From SIG78 sp045587205 (lineage in GTDB: Bacteria > Verrucomicrobiota > Lentisphaeria > Victivallales > Victivallaceae), in contig JAZNBV010000060.1 of the NCBI GenBank assembly GCA_045587205.1, positions 1 through 64,000 on the forward strand: DNA of 64,000 nucleotides, read 5' to 3'. The translations under genes and the position numbers were made by a program. Of the stretch, positions 1-8,501 are shown piece by piece. Every line of letters starts with the position of its first letter. Within the stretch, counting starts at the first letter, position 1. The notes beneath the pieces were generated by a model. The model worked only from the letters and a program-made list of their open reading frames with translations. It made no database searches and had not been told where the DNA came from.

Positions 1-125
1 GCTCAAAACAAATCTTTGAGCAATGCAAAAAGCAAGTGTTGTGCGGCACACTTTTACCGGCAGCAATATCGTATCCGCCGCACAACCACGGAGGGGATTG
101 CTTTCCCCTCCGTGACCTCTGATAT

Positions 126-277
126 GCACCCAAAAAGTTGGACACAGCTAAAGGAGTGCATATTTTATGGAAAAAGAAACTGCTAATCGCCTGTTTATTT
201 GTATAAATTTTTATTTGCTGTCGAAAAAATCAGCAATCTTGAATTTATACAGCAATAATAAAAATTATTGCGGGTAA
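126..277 (+). mobile_element. Possible remnant of an IS3/IS150-type element end
   Basis: The sequence at 126-145 (cacccaaaaagttggacaca core) looks like the terminal repeat of IS150-type IS3-family elements. It is followed by an AAGGAG ribosome binding site (151-156) and an ATG at 167 opening a 36-codon frame that ends at 277. The peptide (starts MEKETANRLF) has no helix-turn-helix or other OrfA signature, so at most a terminus and a few codons of an orfA survive. Upstream, 87-114 forms a perfect 10-bp G/C-rich hairpin (CACGGAGGGG and its complement) without a T-run. No transposase is visible, and the resemblance is from memory of the family's ends. Confidence 0.25.
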
Positions 278-308
278 AACGTTGTATCTCTTTTATATAA
301 AATAAATT

Positions 309-344
309 GGAATTGCTTTTATTACTTGTAATAAAAGCAATTCC
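309..344. repeat. Palindrome, copy 1 of a short dispersed repeat
   Basis: A perfect 17-bp inverted repeat with a 2-nt loop, core ATTGCTTTTATT, is followed on the plus strand by TGCGAAAGTTTTT. A near copy in inverted orientation lies at 37647-37681, preceded by the complementary CAAAACTTTCG. It sits downstream of the minus-strand pseudopilin operon and could double as a terminator. Confidence 0.6.
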
Positions 345-371
345 TGCGAAAGTTTTTGGAAAAAGGGGTAT

Positions 372-408
372 GGGGAAAAGAACCTTTTTTCAAAAAGGTT
401 TTTTCCCC
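372..408 (-). terminator. Hairpin terminating the pseudopilin operon
   Basis: GGGGAAAA..AACCTTTTT pairs with AAAAAGGTT..TTTTCCCC around a very short loop. It lies 55 bp past the stop of the last pseudopilin gene. The stem itself is rich in A and T runs, so it could act on either strand. Confidence 0.5.
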
Positions 409-462
409 ACAAAACAGTTCCCCCCCCTCTTTCGTGGGAGTTTTTCCGGCGGAAAACCGGTG

Positions 463-3400
463 TTACGGCTCGTTCATCGTGTAACTTTCGATGACTTCAA
501 TATTGAATGTACAATTGCTGGAGTGTTTGCCATCCTGACAACTTGCAGAGTTGCTGCAGTTGAGTACGCGCCGGAACCGGACAATCATATAAGCTTCGCC
601 GGTAACTTTATCAAAGCCGTTTTCCCAGCGGCCCTGCTGACAGTTTTCGGTCTGCAATGTGCCGGAACGGTCGTAGCGCGATAACGCAATTTGGGAAGTC
701 AGCCCGCCGACATCCTTGATGCTCTGCGCCACAATAAATGCCGTAAAGTATTCATAAGGATCGCCATCAGCGCGTGTCAGCGGCACGATTTTGCCAATGA
801 GTTCTTCCAGATAACCATCCATCAGATCTTTGCCCTTGTAAGGCGAACTGTCGGCATTGAGTATCCAATCTTTGATAACATTGGCAAGGTAACCGCGATG
901 CTTGTAGAAGTGGTAGGTTTTGACTCCGGTATCAAGCATATTGTATTTGTTATCTTTGGATTCATAACACTTGTGCGCTATCCATTTGCGCAGATCTTCC
1001 TGCTGGACGGCAGTCAGAGCGGTTCCCGATTCGACATTGAGTTCGCCGGAAGATTCCAGCAGCTCTTCACTTGTATCGTGATATTTTACATTGCTGACCA
1101 GCGCACCGAACACACTCTGATGCAGATGCGGATAGTTTATGTTGAACTTCTTCTGCTTGTTATCAGTTGCTGCTGTGCCGCCATCCGGGGAAGTTATATA
1201 CACTTCATCAAGCAGCACCGCATCGTTCCAATAGGTGAATTCTCTGGTGTCATCGGCGCTCTTCAAATTGATAGTGCGCCACGCCTGACCGCGGTGGATC
1301 AACCCCAGTTCCCAAACCGACAGCATCGGCGCATTGCGGATGTATGCCGCTGTCAGTTTTGCCGGATCAGCATTGGGTTCAAGATCGCGCGCTTTGACAA
1401 TATCCTGATTTTTGGCTGTAACATCGCCATTGCGGTAGCCGGCATTGTGTATAGTACCGTCTTTGCTGGATTCCACCTTGTCAGACTCCGTCCACTGGCT
1501 CTTGTCAAGATTGCAGCGCGGGTCATCGGCTTCCCAACTGGCGTAAGCAGTAACAGTAGTCGAATCCGGACTACCCCCCGTCTGCGGAAATTTCCAGGTA
1601 TAGCTGCGGATGGTACCGCCGGTGCCGCCGGTGCCGCCATCGCCAGTGCCGCCAGTACCGCCATCGCCAGTACCGCCATCGCCGGTGCCAGTGTCAGTGC
1701 CAGTGCCAGTGCCGCCGTCGCCGGTGCCAGTGCCGCCATCGCCGGTGCCGGTGCCGCCGTCGCCGGGTTCTGTATCGTCATTCATCTGCAAATCGTTGCC
1801 ATCGCCCGGGTCAGCAGTAACTGAAATCGTGGGATTGATGAGATTCGATGCCGTAAAATTGGCATCCAGAATCGCCATATCAACATTGGTTTCATTGGTT
1901 CCGTCGATTTGGGTAAATATTGCATTGCCGAAAGATATCTTGGTCAGTTTTGCCAATATCTCCACATCTATCGGTGCAGTGGAGTTTACATTATCAATAT
2001 TTACTGTAAATACTTTGGAAAGTTCTTTGGCGCTCTTTTCGGCATTGCTCAAACGCATTGTAACATATTTACGGGGATCGATGTCTGTTGCCGAGGCTTC
2101 TGTTTCCAGAACCGTATCCCATTTGAACTCCAGTGTTTCGGTTTTAGTTTTAGCTCCGTCGATGGAACCGTTGACCGTTTTGGCCTCCACCGTCACAGTC
2201 ATATTGAGCTTATCCAGCGAAATTTTGCCGCCCTTGACCTTTTCCGCATAAATATTGACCAGTTCCACCAGCAGATCCGGCGTGACAGTTACTTTGATAT
2301 CCTGCGTACCGGTCTGGGTGCCGGCTTCGGTATCCTTGGTAAGATTTTCTGTATATTCAGCTTTCAATGTCACCATCGGCACTATCTGATTGATATAGGC
2401 GGTCTTTTCGTTGCCGGTGTATTCAGGGGCAGTGGTGCGCCAATTTGCCGGGGCAACATTGGAAGTCGGAGTGCTGTCCGTATCCATATAGTCCACAATG
2501 TTGGCGGCGATCTGCTTTTTCAGTTTTTCGTCATTGGTTATCTTGCCCGCCAGAGTCTGTGCCTGTGCTTCGGTCAGAGCTGCAGAGAGATCGGTACGGG
2601 AATCGTCATAATTTTCGCCGACCATCTGTCTGGTGGTAAAATAGGTATTGACCAATTCAGCAAAAGTTGTAGCAGAGTTCTCATTGAAGTCTTCGCGCGC
2701 CGGATCATTGCTGTTTTCCACAGCCGGTGATTGGGCGGCGCCGTTGCCCAGGATCATACGGCTGGTGAGCATATCCAGCGAAAGCATCCGTTTATTGCCC
2801 TGCAGCTGATTCCACGCATTGTTGGTAAGTCCCAGACCGGAGAGGAGCATTTCGTTATACCGTACCCCGATCGCTTCCGGTGCAGAGCCGCCGTGGCGGG
2901 TGAAAAGATACGGGTCGAGTCCCAGATTGGGCAGCACCGCAAACGCATATCTGCCGATGATGTGATCGTGCGCTGATGCGCCGTTGCGCGCCGGAATGTG
3001 TACCGTCATTGGTATCCAGTACGGCTGATTGGTTATATTGCTGCCATCCAGTGAAACCGTTTTGTCCCAGTTGTAATTATCAGGATTTATCCCTTTGCGG
3101 CGCAGCAGGTTCTGTATTTTGCCAAACGCATTGTCGCCGCTGGACATATTTATACTGCCGCTGGCGGTGTAGTTGTACAGCGAACAAAATGGCGTGACCA
3201 TTCTTATATCTGCAGAAGTAAGCGAGCCATCACCTTCATCGCCATAAGCGGTGAACGGCACTATTGCGTCGCTGGTGCTGTACGATGCCATTGAAAGTTT
3301 TATCTGCTGCAGCGCCGATCTGGCAATCAGATGGGAATTGGCCTGACCGCTCTGGTTATGGGCTATGCGCTGTTCAAAGAGTGCTGAAGAAAGGAATCCG

Positions 3401-3510
3401 ATCAGCAACAGCAGCAGCAATGCCAGCATCGCCAGAGCAAAAACCAGCGCTACACCCGATTCAGAGGATGACTTATTGACAGAATATCTTGAATTTTTCA
3501 TATTTTTCAT
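463..3510 (-). CDS. Large PilX/GspK-like pseudopilin-associated protein (Verru_Chthon cassette A-like)
   Basis: This 1015-residue protein is last in a five-gene pseudopilin operon. Near the N-terminus a short basic stretch leads into ESGVALVF and a roughly 22-residue hydrophobic helix rich in Leu, the arrangement of GspK/PilX-type minor pilins. Residues of about 580-633 form a Gly-Asp-Thr-rich low-complexity linker (repeats of GDGGTGTG), separating two large exported regions. The size and the association with three smaller pseudopilins recall Verru_Chthon cassette protein A; that family link is from memory. A second ATG three codons in (3501) is better spaced from the AAAGG Shine-Dalgarno than the first. 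Probably a tip or scaffold component of a type II secretion or type IV pilus-like fibre. Confidence 0.7.
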   Translation of the reverse strand: MKNMKNSRYSVNKSSSESGVALVFALAMLALLLLLLIGFLSSALFEQRIAHNQSGQANSHLIARSALQQIKLSMASYSTSDAIVPFTAYGDEGDGSLTSADIRMVTPFCSLYNYTASGSINMSSGDNAFGKIQNLLRRKGINPDNYNWDKTVSLDGSNITNQPYWIPMTVHIPARNGASAHDHIIGRYAFAVLPNLGLDPYLFTRHGGSAPEAIGVRYNEMLLSGLGLTNNAWNQLQGNKRMLSLDMLTSRMILGNGAAQSPAVENSNDPAREDFNENSATTFAELVNTYFTTRQMVGENYDDSRTDLSAALTEAQAQTLAGKITNDEKLKKQIAANIVDYMDTDSTPTSNVAPANWRTTAPEYTGNEKTAYINQIVPMVTLKAEYTENLTKDTEAGTQTGTQDIKVTVTPDLLVELVNIYAEKVKGGKISLDKLNMTVTVEAKTVNGSIDGAKTKTETLEFKWDTVLETEASATDIDPRKYVTMRLSNAEKSAKELSKVFTVNIDNVNSTAPIDVEILAKLTKISFGNAIFTQIDGTNETNVDMAILDANFTASNLINPTISVTADPGDGNDLQMNDDTEPGDGGTGTGDGGTGTGDGGTGTGTDTGTGDGGTGDGGTGGTGDGGTGGTGGTIRSYTWKFPQTGGSPDSTTVTAYASWEADDPRCNLDKSQWTESDKVESSKDGTIHNAGYRNGDVTAKNQDIVKARDLEPNADPAKLTAAYIRNAPMLSVWELGLIHRGQAWRTINLKSADDTREFTYWNDAVLLDEVYITSPDGGTAATDNKQKKFNINYPHLHQSVFGALVSNVKYHDTSEELLESSGELNVESGTALTAVQQEDLRKWIAHKCYESKDNKYNMLDTGVKTYHFYKHRGYLANVIKDWILNADSSPYKGKDLMDGYLEELIGKIVPLTRADGDPYEYFTAFIVAQSIKDVGGLTSQIALSRYDRSGTLQTENCQQGRWENGFDKVTGEAYMIVRFRRVLNCSNSASCQDGKHSSNCTFNIEVIESYTMNEP

Positions 3511-3513
3511 CCT

Positions 3514-4293
3514 TTACTGGTTCATAGGCTTGATGTAAAACGTTTTATAAAAAATACGCGCATATTTTGCCCGGAACGCCTCCTGATCCGCTGTGTTGGC
3601 AATACCGTCGTATTCAGCAAAACGGTTTTCGGGCATAAGCTCCAGCCGTACCCGGATATAGCGCACATTGTCAGAGGTGAATATATTTGCCAGTGAAATG
3701 GCACTGCTGGAAGCATTGTACGCGGTAACATTGAAATCCAGCACATTGTTTATCACCACTGCTTCCGCCGGTGTTGACGGCGTTCCCAGCGGATCCGGGT
3801 AATACGTTCCGGCGGCAGTACTTGTAAAATTGAACGGACCGTGATTCTGATCCCCGGCATAATAACGGCGCAGAACACCGCTGCTGCCGCCGGACGGAGC
3901 AGTAAATTGATAAGATACTTTGCAAATATCTGTAAACGGAACTGTTCCCCGCGGCTCGGCAAGCAAACCGTCCTGCAGTCTGGAATGGGTCACAAAGCAG
4001 ATCCGCCGGTTATTGTTATCGATCAGGATCGGCGCGTGAAATGTATCATTATCGGCTGCCGGAGTCTGATAAATAATATTGTTCAGCTCACTTGAAAGCA
4101 TATTGAATACCGTTTTGGCATCTGCCTGCAGCGAAGATTGTTCATCGCTTTTGCGCCAGTAATCCGCCGTCAGCGCAAATGTCCGCAGCAGCACCACTGA
4201 CAATATTACCAGCAGCCCGACGGAGATAAGCAATTCAAACATTGTAAAGAAATTGCTCTTTTTCAAACACAGAGTTGTCCGGTTGTTTTTCAT
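3514..4293 (-). CDS. GspJ-like pseudopilin (Verru_Chthon cassette C-like)
   Basis: A 259-residue protein with a prepilin-type N-terminus: a basic leader of about 15 residues, then FFTMFELLISVGLLVILSVV, with Glu at position 5 of the presumed mature helix. Next comes a stretch (about 40-80) resembling GspJ/PulJ coiled helices (DYWRKSDEQSSLQADAKTVF). The start follows a GAGGTG site and overlaps the preceding stop as ATGA, so translation is probably coupled. The residue before the presumed cleavage point is Phe or Asn, not Gly. Likely a minor pseudopilin assembled in the inner membrane and periplasm. Confidence 0.75.
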   Translation of the reverse strand: MKNNRTTLCLKKSNFFTMFELLISVGLLVILSVVLLRTFALTADYWRKSDEQSSLQADAKTVFNMLSSELNNIIYQTPAADNDTFHAPILIDNNNRRICFVTHSRLQDGLLAEPRGTVPFTDICKVSYQFTAPSGGSSGVLRRYYAGDQNHGPFNFTSTAAGTYYPDPLGTPSTPAEAVVINNVLDFNVTAYNASSSAISLANIFTSDNVRYIRVRLELMPENRFAEYDGIANTADQEAFRAKYARIFYKTFYIKPMNQ

Positions 4294-4961
4294 GGTGTCA
4301 CCTCAAAACTGTAATAGCGTTTGGTGCGTTCTGCGTAAGGCACCGAAAGCGGATAGGATAATTCCATATTTACCGTAAAACCGGCAGATAACGGAGCATT
4401 ATCGGTGGAACACTCAAATGTGCATTTGTTTGTTCCGCTGCCGTTGCCGCAATCGTGCAGTTTATTTTCATCCAACGCTGCAACGTGATTGGCTGAAAGC
4501 GTCCGGCGCCGGATATCAGTACGCCAGACATAAAGCAATCCGGAAAAATCCACCCGCGATTCGGTATCACCGCCAATACTGATATTTTCCCCCCGCACAA
4601 TGGCGTATAAACCATTGATCGAAGAGTGGCGCGACATACCGTAGTCATTGACCCGCGGGAAATTACCGCCCGCATCCGGCGTTGATGCGGAACCGGAAAG
4701 CAGCGCCACATAATTCAGGTTATCAAAATCAGCCGGATTGAATGTAGCGAATGAATCTATGTTGCTCCGGGCAGTGGAGTCGTTGATGATAAACGCACTC
4801 ATCTGGTCGATTATATCCGAAGCATAACTTTCGATCCCCGCATTGCGCGTGGCACGCAAACCTTTGGGCAGCATACCCAGAATCACCACCACGCCAAAGG
4901 ATATGACCGCCACGGTCAGAACGATTTCGATCAAATTAAAGTGGAAAATACGCTTTTTCAT
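4290..4961 (-). CDS. GspI/GspV-like pseudopilin (Verru_Chthon cassette B-like)
   Basis: A 223-residue prepilin-type protein. The leader MKKRIFHF precedes NLIEIVLTVAVISFGVVVIL, which carries the conserved Glu at +5. The following ILGMLPKGLRATRNAG strongly recalls the start of Verru_Chthon cassette protein B (memory of the family). An in-frame TTG one codon upstream is possible, but ATG at 4961 overlaps the preceding TGA as TGATG and is preferred. The C-terminal region has scattered Cys residues (C..C in HDCGNGSGTNKCTFEC) that may form disulfides outside the membrane. Confidence 0.75.
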   Translation of the reverse strand: MKKRIFHFNLIEIVLTVAVISFGVVVILGMLPKGLRATRNAGIESYASDIIDQMSAFIINDSTARSNIDSFATFNPADFDNLNYVALLSGSASTPDAGGNFPRVNDYGMSRHSSINGLYAIVRGENISIGGDTESRVDFSGLLYVWRTDIRRRTLSANHVAALDENKLHDCGNGSGTNKCTFECSTDNAPLSAGFTVNMELSYPLSVPYAERTKRYYSFEVTP

Positions 4962-5527
4962 CAATCAACCTCCCTCATTACGGTAGTGATACGGCCAGTA
5001 AAACGGTTTATATTGATTGCATAATAATTCTGCCCTTTCTGCACGCTGCTGCCGTTGGAGGGGCTGCCGATCATACACATATTCACATCGCCGGAGTAAC
5101 AGCTGCCCACCCGGTCAAAAACAATGCTGGATGGCAGCGTCAGACTTACACTGTTGCCGGCGGACGGGGTGGATGTATTCATAAAAAACACTCCTGCCGG
5201 CAGCACCAGCGGCTCCTGATTCTGCATAAGCTGGTCATCACTGTTGTTTCCGGGGGTATTGTCATAATAAATCCGGCAGCGTACGCTGTTGTTGAACTGG
5301 TCAAAAACCACTTTGACCAGTTCGCGCTCCGCTACAGCGATCGAGCGCGCCAGATTCAGCTGACTGTTGAAAGCGCTTGCCGCGTTACGCAGTTTTGCCT
5401 GGTCGCCGCCGTTCAGCCACGCCGCCATTGCCATCGAAAGTATGATCATAAAGACCGCCACCACCATCATCATTTCCACAATGGTGTAAAAGCTGATCTT
5501 CCAACTCTTTTTTGCACAATTTTTCAT
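4961..5527 (-). CDS. GspH/FimT-like pseudopilin (Verru_Chthon cassette D-like)
   Basis: A 188-residue protein with leader MKNCAKKSWKISF, then YTIVEMMMVVAVFMIILSMA. Glu is again at +5 and a Tyr replaces the usual Phe at +1. The segment AAWLNGGDQAKLRNAASAFNSQ, followed by AVAERELVKVVFD, is the classic GspH/FimT pattern of a helix then short strands. The start has a GGAGG site 8 nt upstream. It is second in the operon and tightly linked to the next gene. Confidence 0.78.
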   Translation of the reverse strand: MKNCAKKSWKISFYTIVEMMMVVAVFMIILSMAMAAWLNGGDQAKLRNAASAFNSQLNLARSIAVAERELVKVVFDQFNNSVRCRIYYDNTPGNNSDDQLMQNQEPLVLPAGVFFMNTSTPSAGNSVSLTLPSSIVFDRVGSCYSGDVNMCMIGSPSNGSSVQKGQNYYAININRFTGRITTVMREVD

Positions 5528-5545
5528 TGTCAGAAACCTCCGGAG

Positions 5546-6115
5546 TTATTGCGCAAGCGGTTCAGCATTGCTTATGCCGCCATTATTGGTGGTTGAACCC
5601 ATATAAAAACCCGGTTTTAGCGAACTGTTGCCGCCCGGCAGATAGATTATATCGTCGTCGGTACCGAGGTTGCCGTCTTTTCCGGCAGAAATCAACGCAA
5701 AACTGTTGGAATTGTTCGCCGGAAACACATAGTAAATGTCCTGTACCGATGTTTGTGGCGGTTTGTTGCCGAAATCATCAAAAACTCTCACTTCGCCGGA
5801 GTTCAGCCGGTAACTGAATGGCGCACACTCCTGCAAAAGATCATTGGCTAATTTGGCAATATACGGGTCATTACTGCTTGCATCAGTAAGGCTCTGGAGA
5901 GTTACCCGGGTATTACGCCCCGGATAGGCCCCGTGTTCGAGCATATATCTGTCAAGCGCCAGATGCGCCGCTTTCATTGTTGCTATGGTGTTGCGGCTTG
6001 CCCAGCTGCGGTAAACTCCGTTGTATGCCACCAGGATCATTGCCGCTATCAGGCAGATCATTCCGGCAACCATCAATATTTCTACAAGTGTAAATTGTCT
6101 TATCAACTTTTTCAT
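5546..6115 (-). CDS. Major-pseudopilin-like protein (GspG type)
   Basis: A 189-residue protein opening the operon. Leader MKKLIRQ is followed by FTLVEILMVAGMICLIAAMI. The mature part has GspG hallmarks: an alpha helix with LDRYMLEHGAYPG, and a C-terminal FALISAGKDGNLGTDDDI, the calcium-binding style loop (SAGPDG..GTDDDI) seen in GspG. The residue before cleavage is Gln instead of Gly. No GspE, GspF, GspD or prepilin peptidase gene is in the window, so the assembly machine must be encoded elsewhere. GGAGA lies upstream of the ATG. Confidence 0.8.
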   Translation of the reverse strand: MKKLIRQFTLVEILMVAGMICLIAAMILVAYNGVYRSWASRNTIATMKAAHLALDRYMLEHGAYPGRNTRVTLQSLTDASSNDPYIAKLANDLLQECAPFSYRLNSGEVRVFDDFGNKPPQTSVQDIYYVFPANNSNSFALISAGKDGNLGTDDDIIYLPGGNSSLKPGFYMGSTTNNGGISNAEPLAQ

Positions 6116-6155
6116 AGAGGATTCTCCATATATTTAAAGCATATCACTCCACGCT

Positions 6156-6184
6156 AATGTAAACTGTATTTTTTGTGCTGTCAA
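6156..6184 (-). promoter_or_regulatory. Sigma70-type promoter of the pseudopilin operon
   Basis: On the minus strand TTGACA (6184-6179) and TACATT (6161-6156) are separated by exactly 17 nt. The -10 lies about 40 nt upstream of the first ATG of the operon. Confidence 0.75.
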
Positions 6185-6318
6185 CCCTGAAAAGGGGCAA
6201 ATTGGCTTTTTTTTTGATTTTTTTTTCGATTTTTCGCCATTCAAGCGGCTTTTCAAGGTTGTATATCGCTCTTTTTATGTTACCTTATTGCAGAATAACA
6301 ACCCTTTGGAGGTGATTT

Positions 6319-6651
6319 ATGAAACAATATTACCGTTTGGATTTTTATGTTCCAGCCACTCAAGCTGCCGTTGTACGCAATACTGTACTCGATGCCGGAG
6401 CGGGGCGTCTGGGGCATTACACGCACTGCGCCTGGGAAACTGCCGGACGCGGTCAGAAAATGGTTCCGGGTGCTTTCGGCGGTCCCGGCAGTGTGATGGC
6501 TGCCGATGAAGTCAAAGTCGAAGTTATCGTTGCTGAAGACCTGCTGCAGAACGCGGTCGATGCAATTATAGCCAAACACCCTGCGGAACAGCCGGTTTTC
6601 TGCTACTATCCGGTAGGGATCGGTTTCCCGCCGGATGATGATGCGGAATAA
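6319..6651 (+). CDS. Stand-alone NIF3/YqfO insertion-domain protein
   Basis: A 110-residue protein matching the CutA-like domain found inserted in bacterial NIF3/YqfO proteins. It starts YYRLDFYVPATQAAVVRNTV, followed by DAGAGRLGHYTHCAWET, GRGQKMVPGAFGGPGSV, and finally AIIAKHPAEQPVFCYYPVG (the family's HPYEEPAYD region, here with Ala-Glu-Gln-Pro). In YqfO this domain forms the outer trimer contacts around the metal site. Here it occurs without the two NIF3 lobes. A strong GGAGGTGA site precedes the ATG. Function unknown. Confidence 0.7.
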   Translation: MKQYYRLDFYVPATQAAVVRNTVLDAGAGRLGHYTHCAWETAGRGQKMVPGAFGGPGSVMAADEVKVEVIVAEDLLQNAVDAIIAKHPAEQPVFCYYPVGIGFPPDDDAE

Positions 6652-6681
6652 ACCGTTTTTTTGTAACATTCTGTATTGAAT

Positions 6682-7302
6682 ATGAATATTTTTGCCGTAA
6701 ATCTTTTCCGCGACCCGGCGATGTTTTTTACTGTGATCGTTTCAGTGGGGCTCTCGGTCTGCATCCACGAGTTCTGCCACGCTTATGCAGCGCTCAAATG
6801 CGGCGATCCTACCGCTGCCAACGCGGGGCATCTGACCTTGAATCCGCTCAAGCAAATGGGCTGGATAAGCGTTATTATGCTGCTTTTGCTGGGTTTCTGC
6901 TGGGGCGCGGTGCCGGTGAACCCCAACAACCTTACGCGCCGGGGCAGGATCGCGGTGGCGCTGGCGGGGCCGGGGGCGAACATTGCGCTGTTCTGTTTGG
7001 GCGTGCTCTTTTTTCTGGCGGCGGGCAAACTTGATTGGAATATACTGATGGCTCCGGCATTTATATTCAGCCAGCTCAATCTGGTGCTTTTCTGCATAAA
7101 CATTGCTCCGGTGCCGGGTTTTGACGGCGGCGCACTTTTAGCGGAAACCGGGGTCGCCGGCAAACTCTATACCAGTGAACTTGGCAAAGGGGTTATGGTC
7201 GGTATGATGCTGCTTTTGTTCTATCTGGTTGATTACATTTTTGTGTGGTCTTCTAATATTACAACAGCAGCGATCCAATTTCTGTGGGGTATCATATCGT
7301 GA
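6682..7302 (+). CDS. Site-2 protease-family membrane metalloprotease (M50-like)
   Basis: A 206-residue polytopic protein. The first helix carries HEFCHAYAA, the HExxH zinc motif of site-2 proteases, and a later segment, PVPGFDGG, matches the NPDG-like third metal ligand region (Asp in PGFDGG). About five hydrophobic segments are visible. It belongs to the short, PDZ-less M50 proteins related to Rip/FtsH-neighbour S2P homologues of unknown substrate. A TTG two codons upstream is possible; ATG at 6682 is chosen. The gene end overlaps the next start (GTGA). Confidence 0.8.
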   Translation: MNIFAVNLFRDPAMFFTVIVSVGLSVCIHEFCHAYAALKCGDPTAANAGHLTLNPLKQMGWISVIMLLLLGFCWGAVPVNPNNLTRRGRIAVALAGPGANIALFCLGVLFFLAAGKLDWNILMAPAFIFSQLNLVLFCINIAPVPGFDGGALLAETGVAGKLYTSELGKGVMVGMMLLLFYLVDYIFVWSSNITTAAIQFLWGIIS

Positions 7303-8492
7303 GCAGCAAAGAGGTCATCTGGAGCATTACCGAGGTAAACAACGCTGTCCGCGAACTGGTGGAAAACAGCCTGATGCCGTTCTGGCTGCAGGGGGAAGTG
7401 GGTACTTTGAATGTTTACAGTTCCGGTCACGTTTACCTGACGCTCAAAGATCTCAAGTGCCAGATCAAATGCACCTTTTTCAACGGCGCAGTCAAAGCGC
7501 GGGCAATGAATCTGGCGGTGGGATCTGCCGTGGAAGCTTACGGTAAACTTTCTGTTTACACCCAGCGCGGCGAATACCAGTTCAACATCAAAGATCTGCG
7601 TATTGCCGGCGGCGGAACTCTGCAGCAGCAGTTTGAAGATATAAAAAAACGGCTCTCGGAAGAGGGTCTGTTCGATCAGTCGCGCAAGCTGCCGCTGCCG
7701 GATTTTCCGCGCACCGCAGGCGTTATAACCAGTGCCGACGGCGCGGCGATCCGCGATTTTGTCAATATAGCCTCGCGGCGGGCGCCTTACTTGAATATAA
7801 AGATCTATCCGGCAGTGGTTCAGGGCAGCGGTTGTGCGGAATCAGTTATGAAAGGCATTGAGTTTTTCCACCGGCCCGGCAATGAAGTTGATGTACTTGT
7901 GATCACGCGCGGCGGCGGATCAATGGAAGATTTGTGGGGATTCAATTCAGAACTGCTGGCGCGCCGGATCGCCGCTTCAAAAATTCCGGTAATCAGCGCT
8001 ATCGGTCACGAAATAGATTTTACCATTGCCGATTTTGTTGCCAGTTTGCGCGCACCCACTCCCAGCGCGGCGGCAGAACTTGTTGCGCCGGAGGCTGATG
8101 CTATGCGACAGACGCTGGAACAGAAAAAAAACGCGATGCAGCGCATACTGGATCTGACGCTTATGCGTTGGAAAAACCGTTTGGAACGCGCCGCTGCCAG
8201 CAAGGTATTTTACGATCCGGAATATGTTCTGCAAAGTTATTTCCAGAAGGTCGATGAACTTTCCTGCGAATTGCAGCGGGTCTGGGAAAAACGGTTGCAG
8301 AATGAGTCGGGGCGCCTGACTCTGGCAAAAGCCAAACTGGAAGCAATGGACCCGTCGGCAGTACTCAACCGCGGCTTTGCCATTTTAATGAAAGCTGATA
8401 AAACCGTAGCCGATAAAACCGGCAAACTTGTTTCGCAGGAACAGATCACAGCCATTCTGCAGGACGGCACTGTGGATCTGACCGTAAACTGA
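7299..8492 (+). CDS. xseA: Exodeoxyribonuclease VII large subunit
   Basis: A 397-residue catalytic subunit of exonuclease VII, which degrades single-stranded DNA from both ends. An N-terminal OB fold (SITEVNNAVRELVENSLMPF, then QGEVGTLNVYSSGHVYLTLK) is followed by the Exonuc_VII_L catalytic core with GVITSADGAAIRDF, RGGGSMEDLWGFN, SAIGHEIDFTIADFVA and RAPTPSAAAEL, all family signatures. The GTG at 7299 overlaps the upstream stop as GTGA and gives the usual short N-terminus; an in-frame GTG at 7284 is less likely. A short coiled-coil precedes the conserved C-terminal GFAIL. No xseB is adjacent. Confidence 0.95.
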   Translation: MSSKEVIWSITEVNNAVRELVENSLMPFWLQGEVGTLNVYSSGHVYLTLKDLKCQIKCTFFNGAVKARAMNLAVGSAVEAYGKLSVYTQRGEYQFNIKDLRIAGGGTLQQQFEDIKKRLSEEGLFDQSRKLPLPDFPRTAGVITSADGAAIRDFVNIASRRAPYLNIKIYPAVVQGSGCAESVMKGIEFFHRPGNEVDVLVITRGGGSMEDLWGFNSELLARRIAASKIPVISAIGHEIDFTIADFVASLRAPTPSAAAELVAPEADAMRQTLEQKKNAMQRILDLTLMRWKNRLERAAASKVFYDPEYVLQSYFQKVDELSCELQRVWEKRLQNESGRLTLAKAKLEAMDPSAVLNRGFAILMKADKTVADKTGKLVSQEQITAILQDGTVDLTVN

Positions 8493-8501
8493 ATATATTT
8501 T

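Noticed and set aside
307..684. Plus-strand 125-codon frame at the left edge
   Set aside because: It starts inside the palindrome, runs through the terminator hairpin and then over the 3' end of the large pseudopilin gene.
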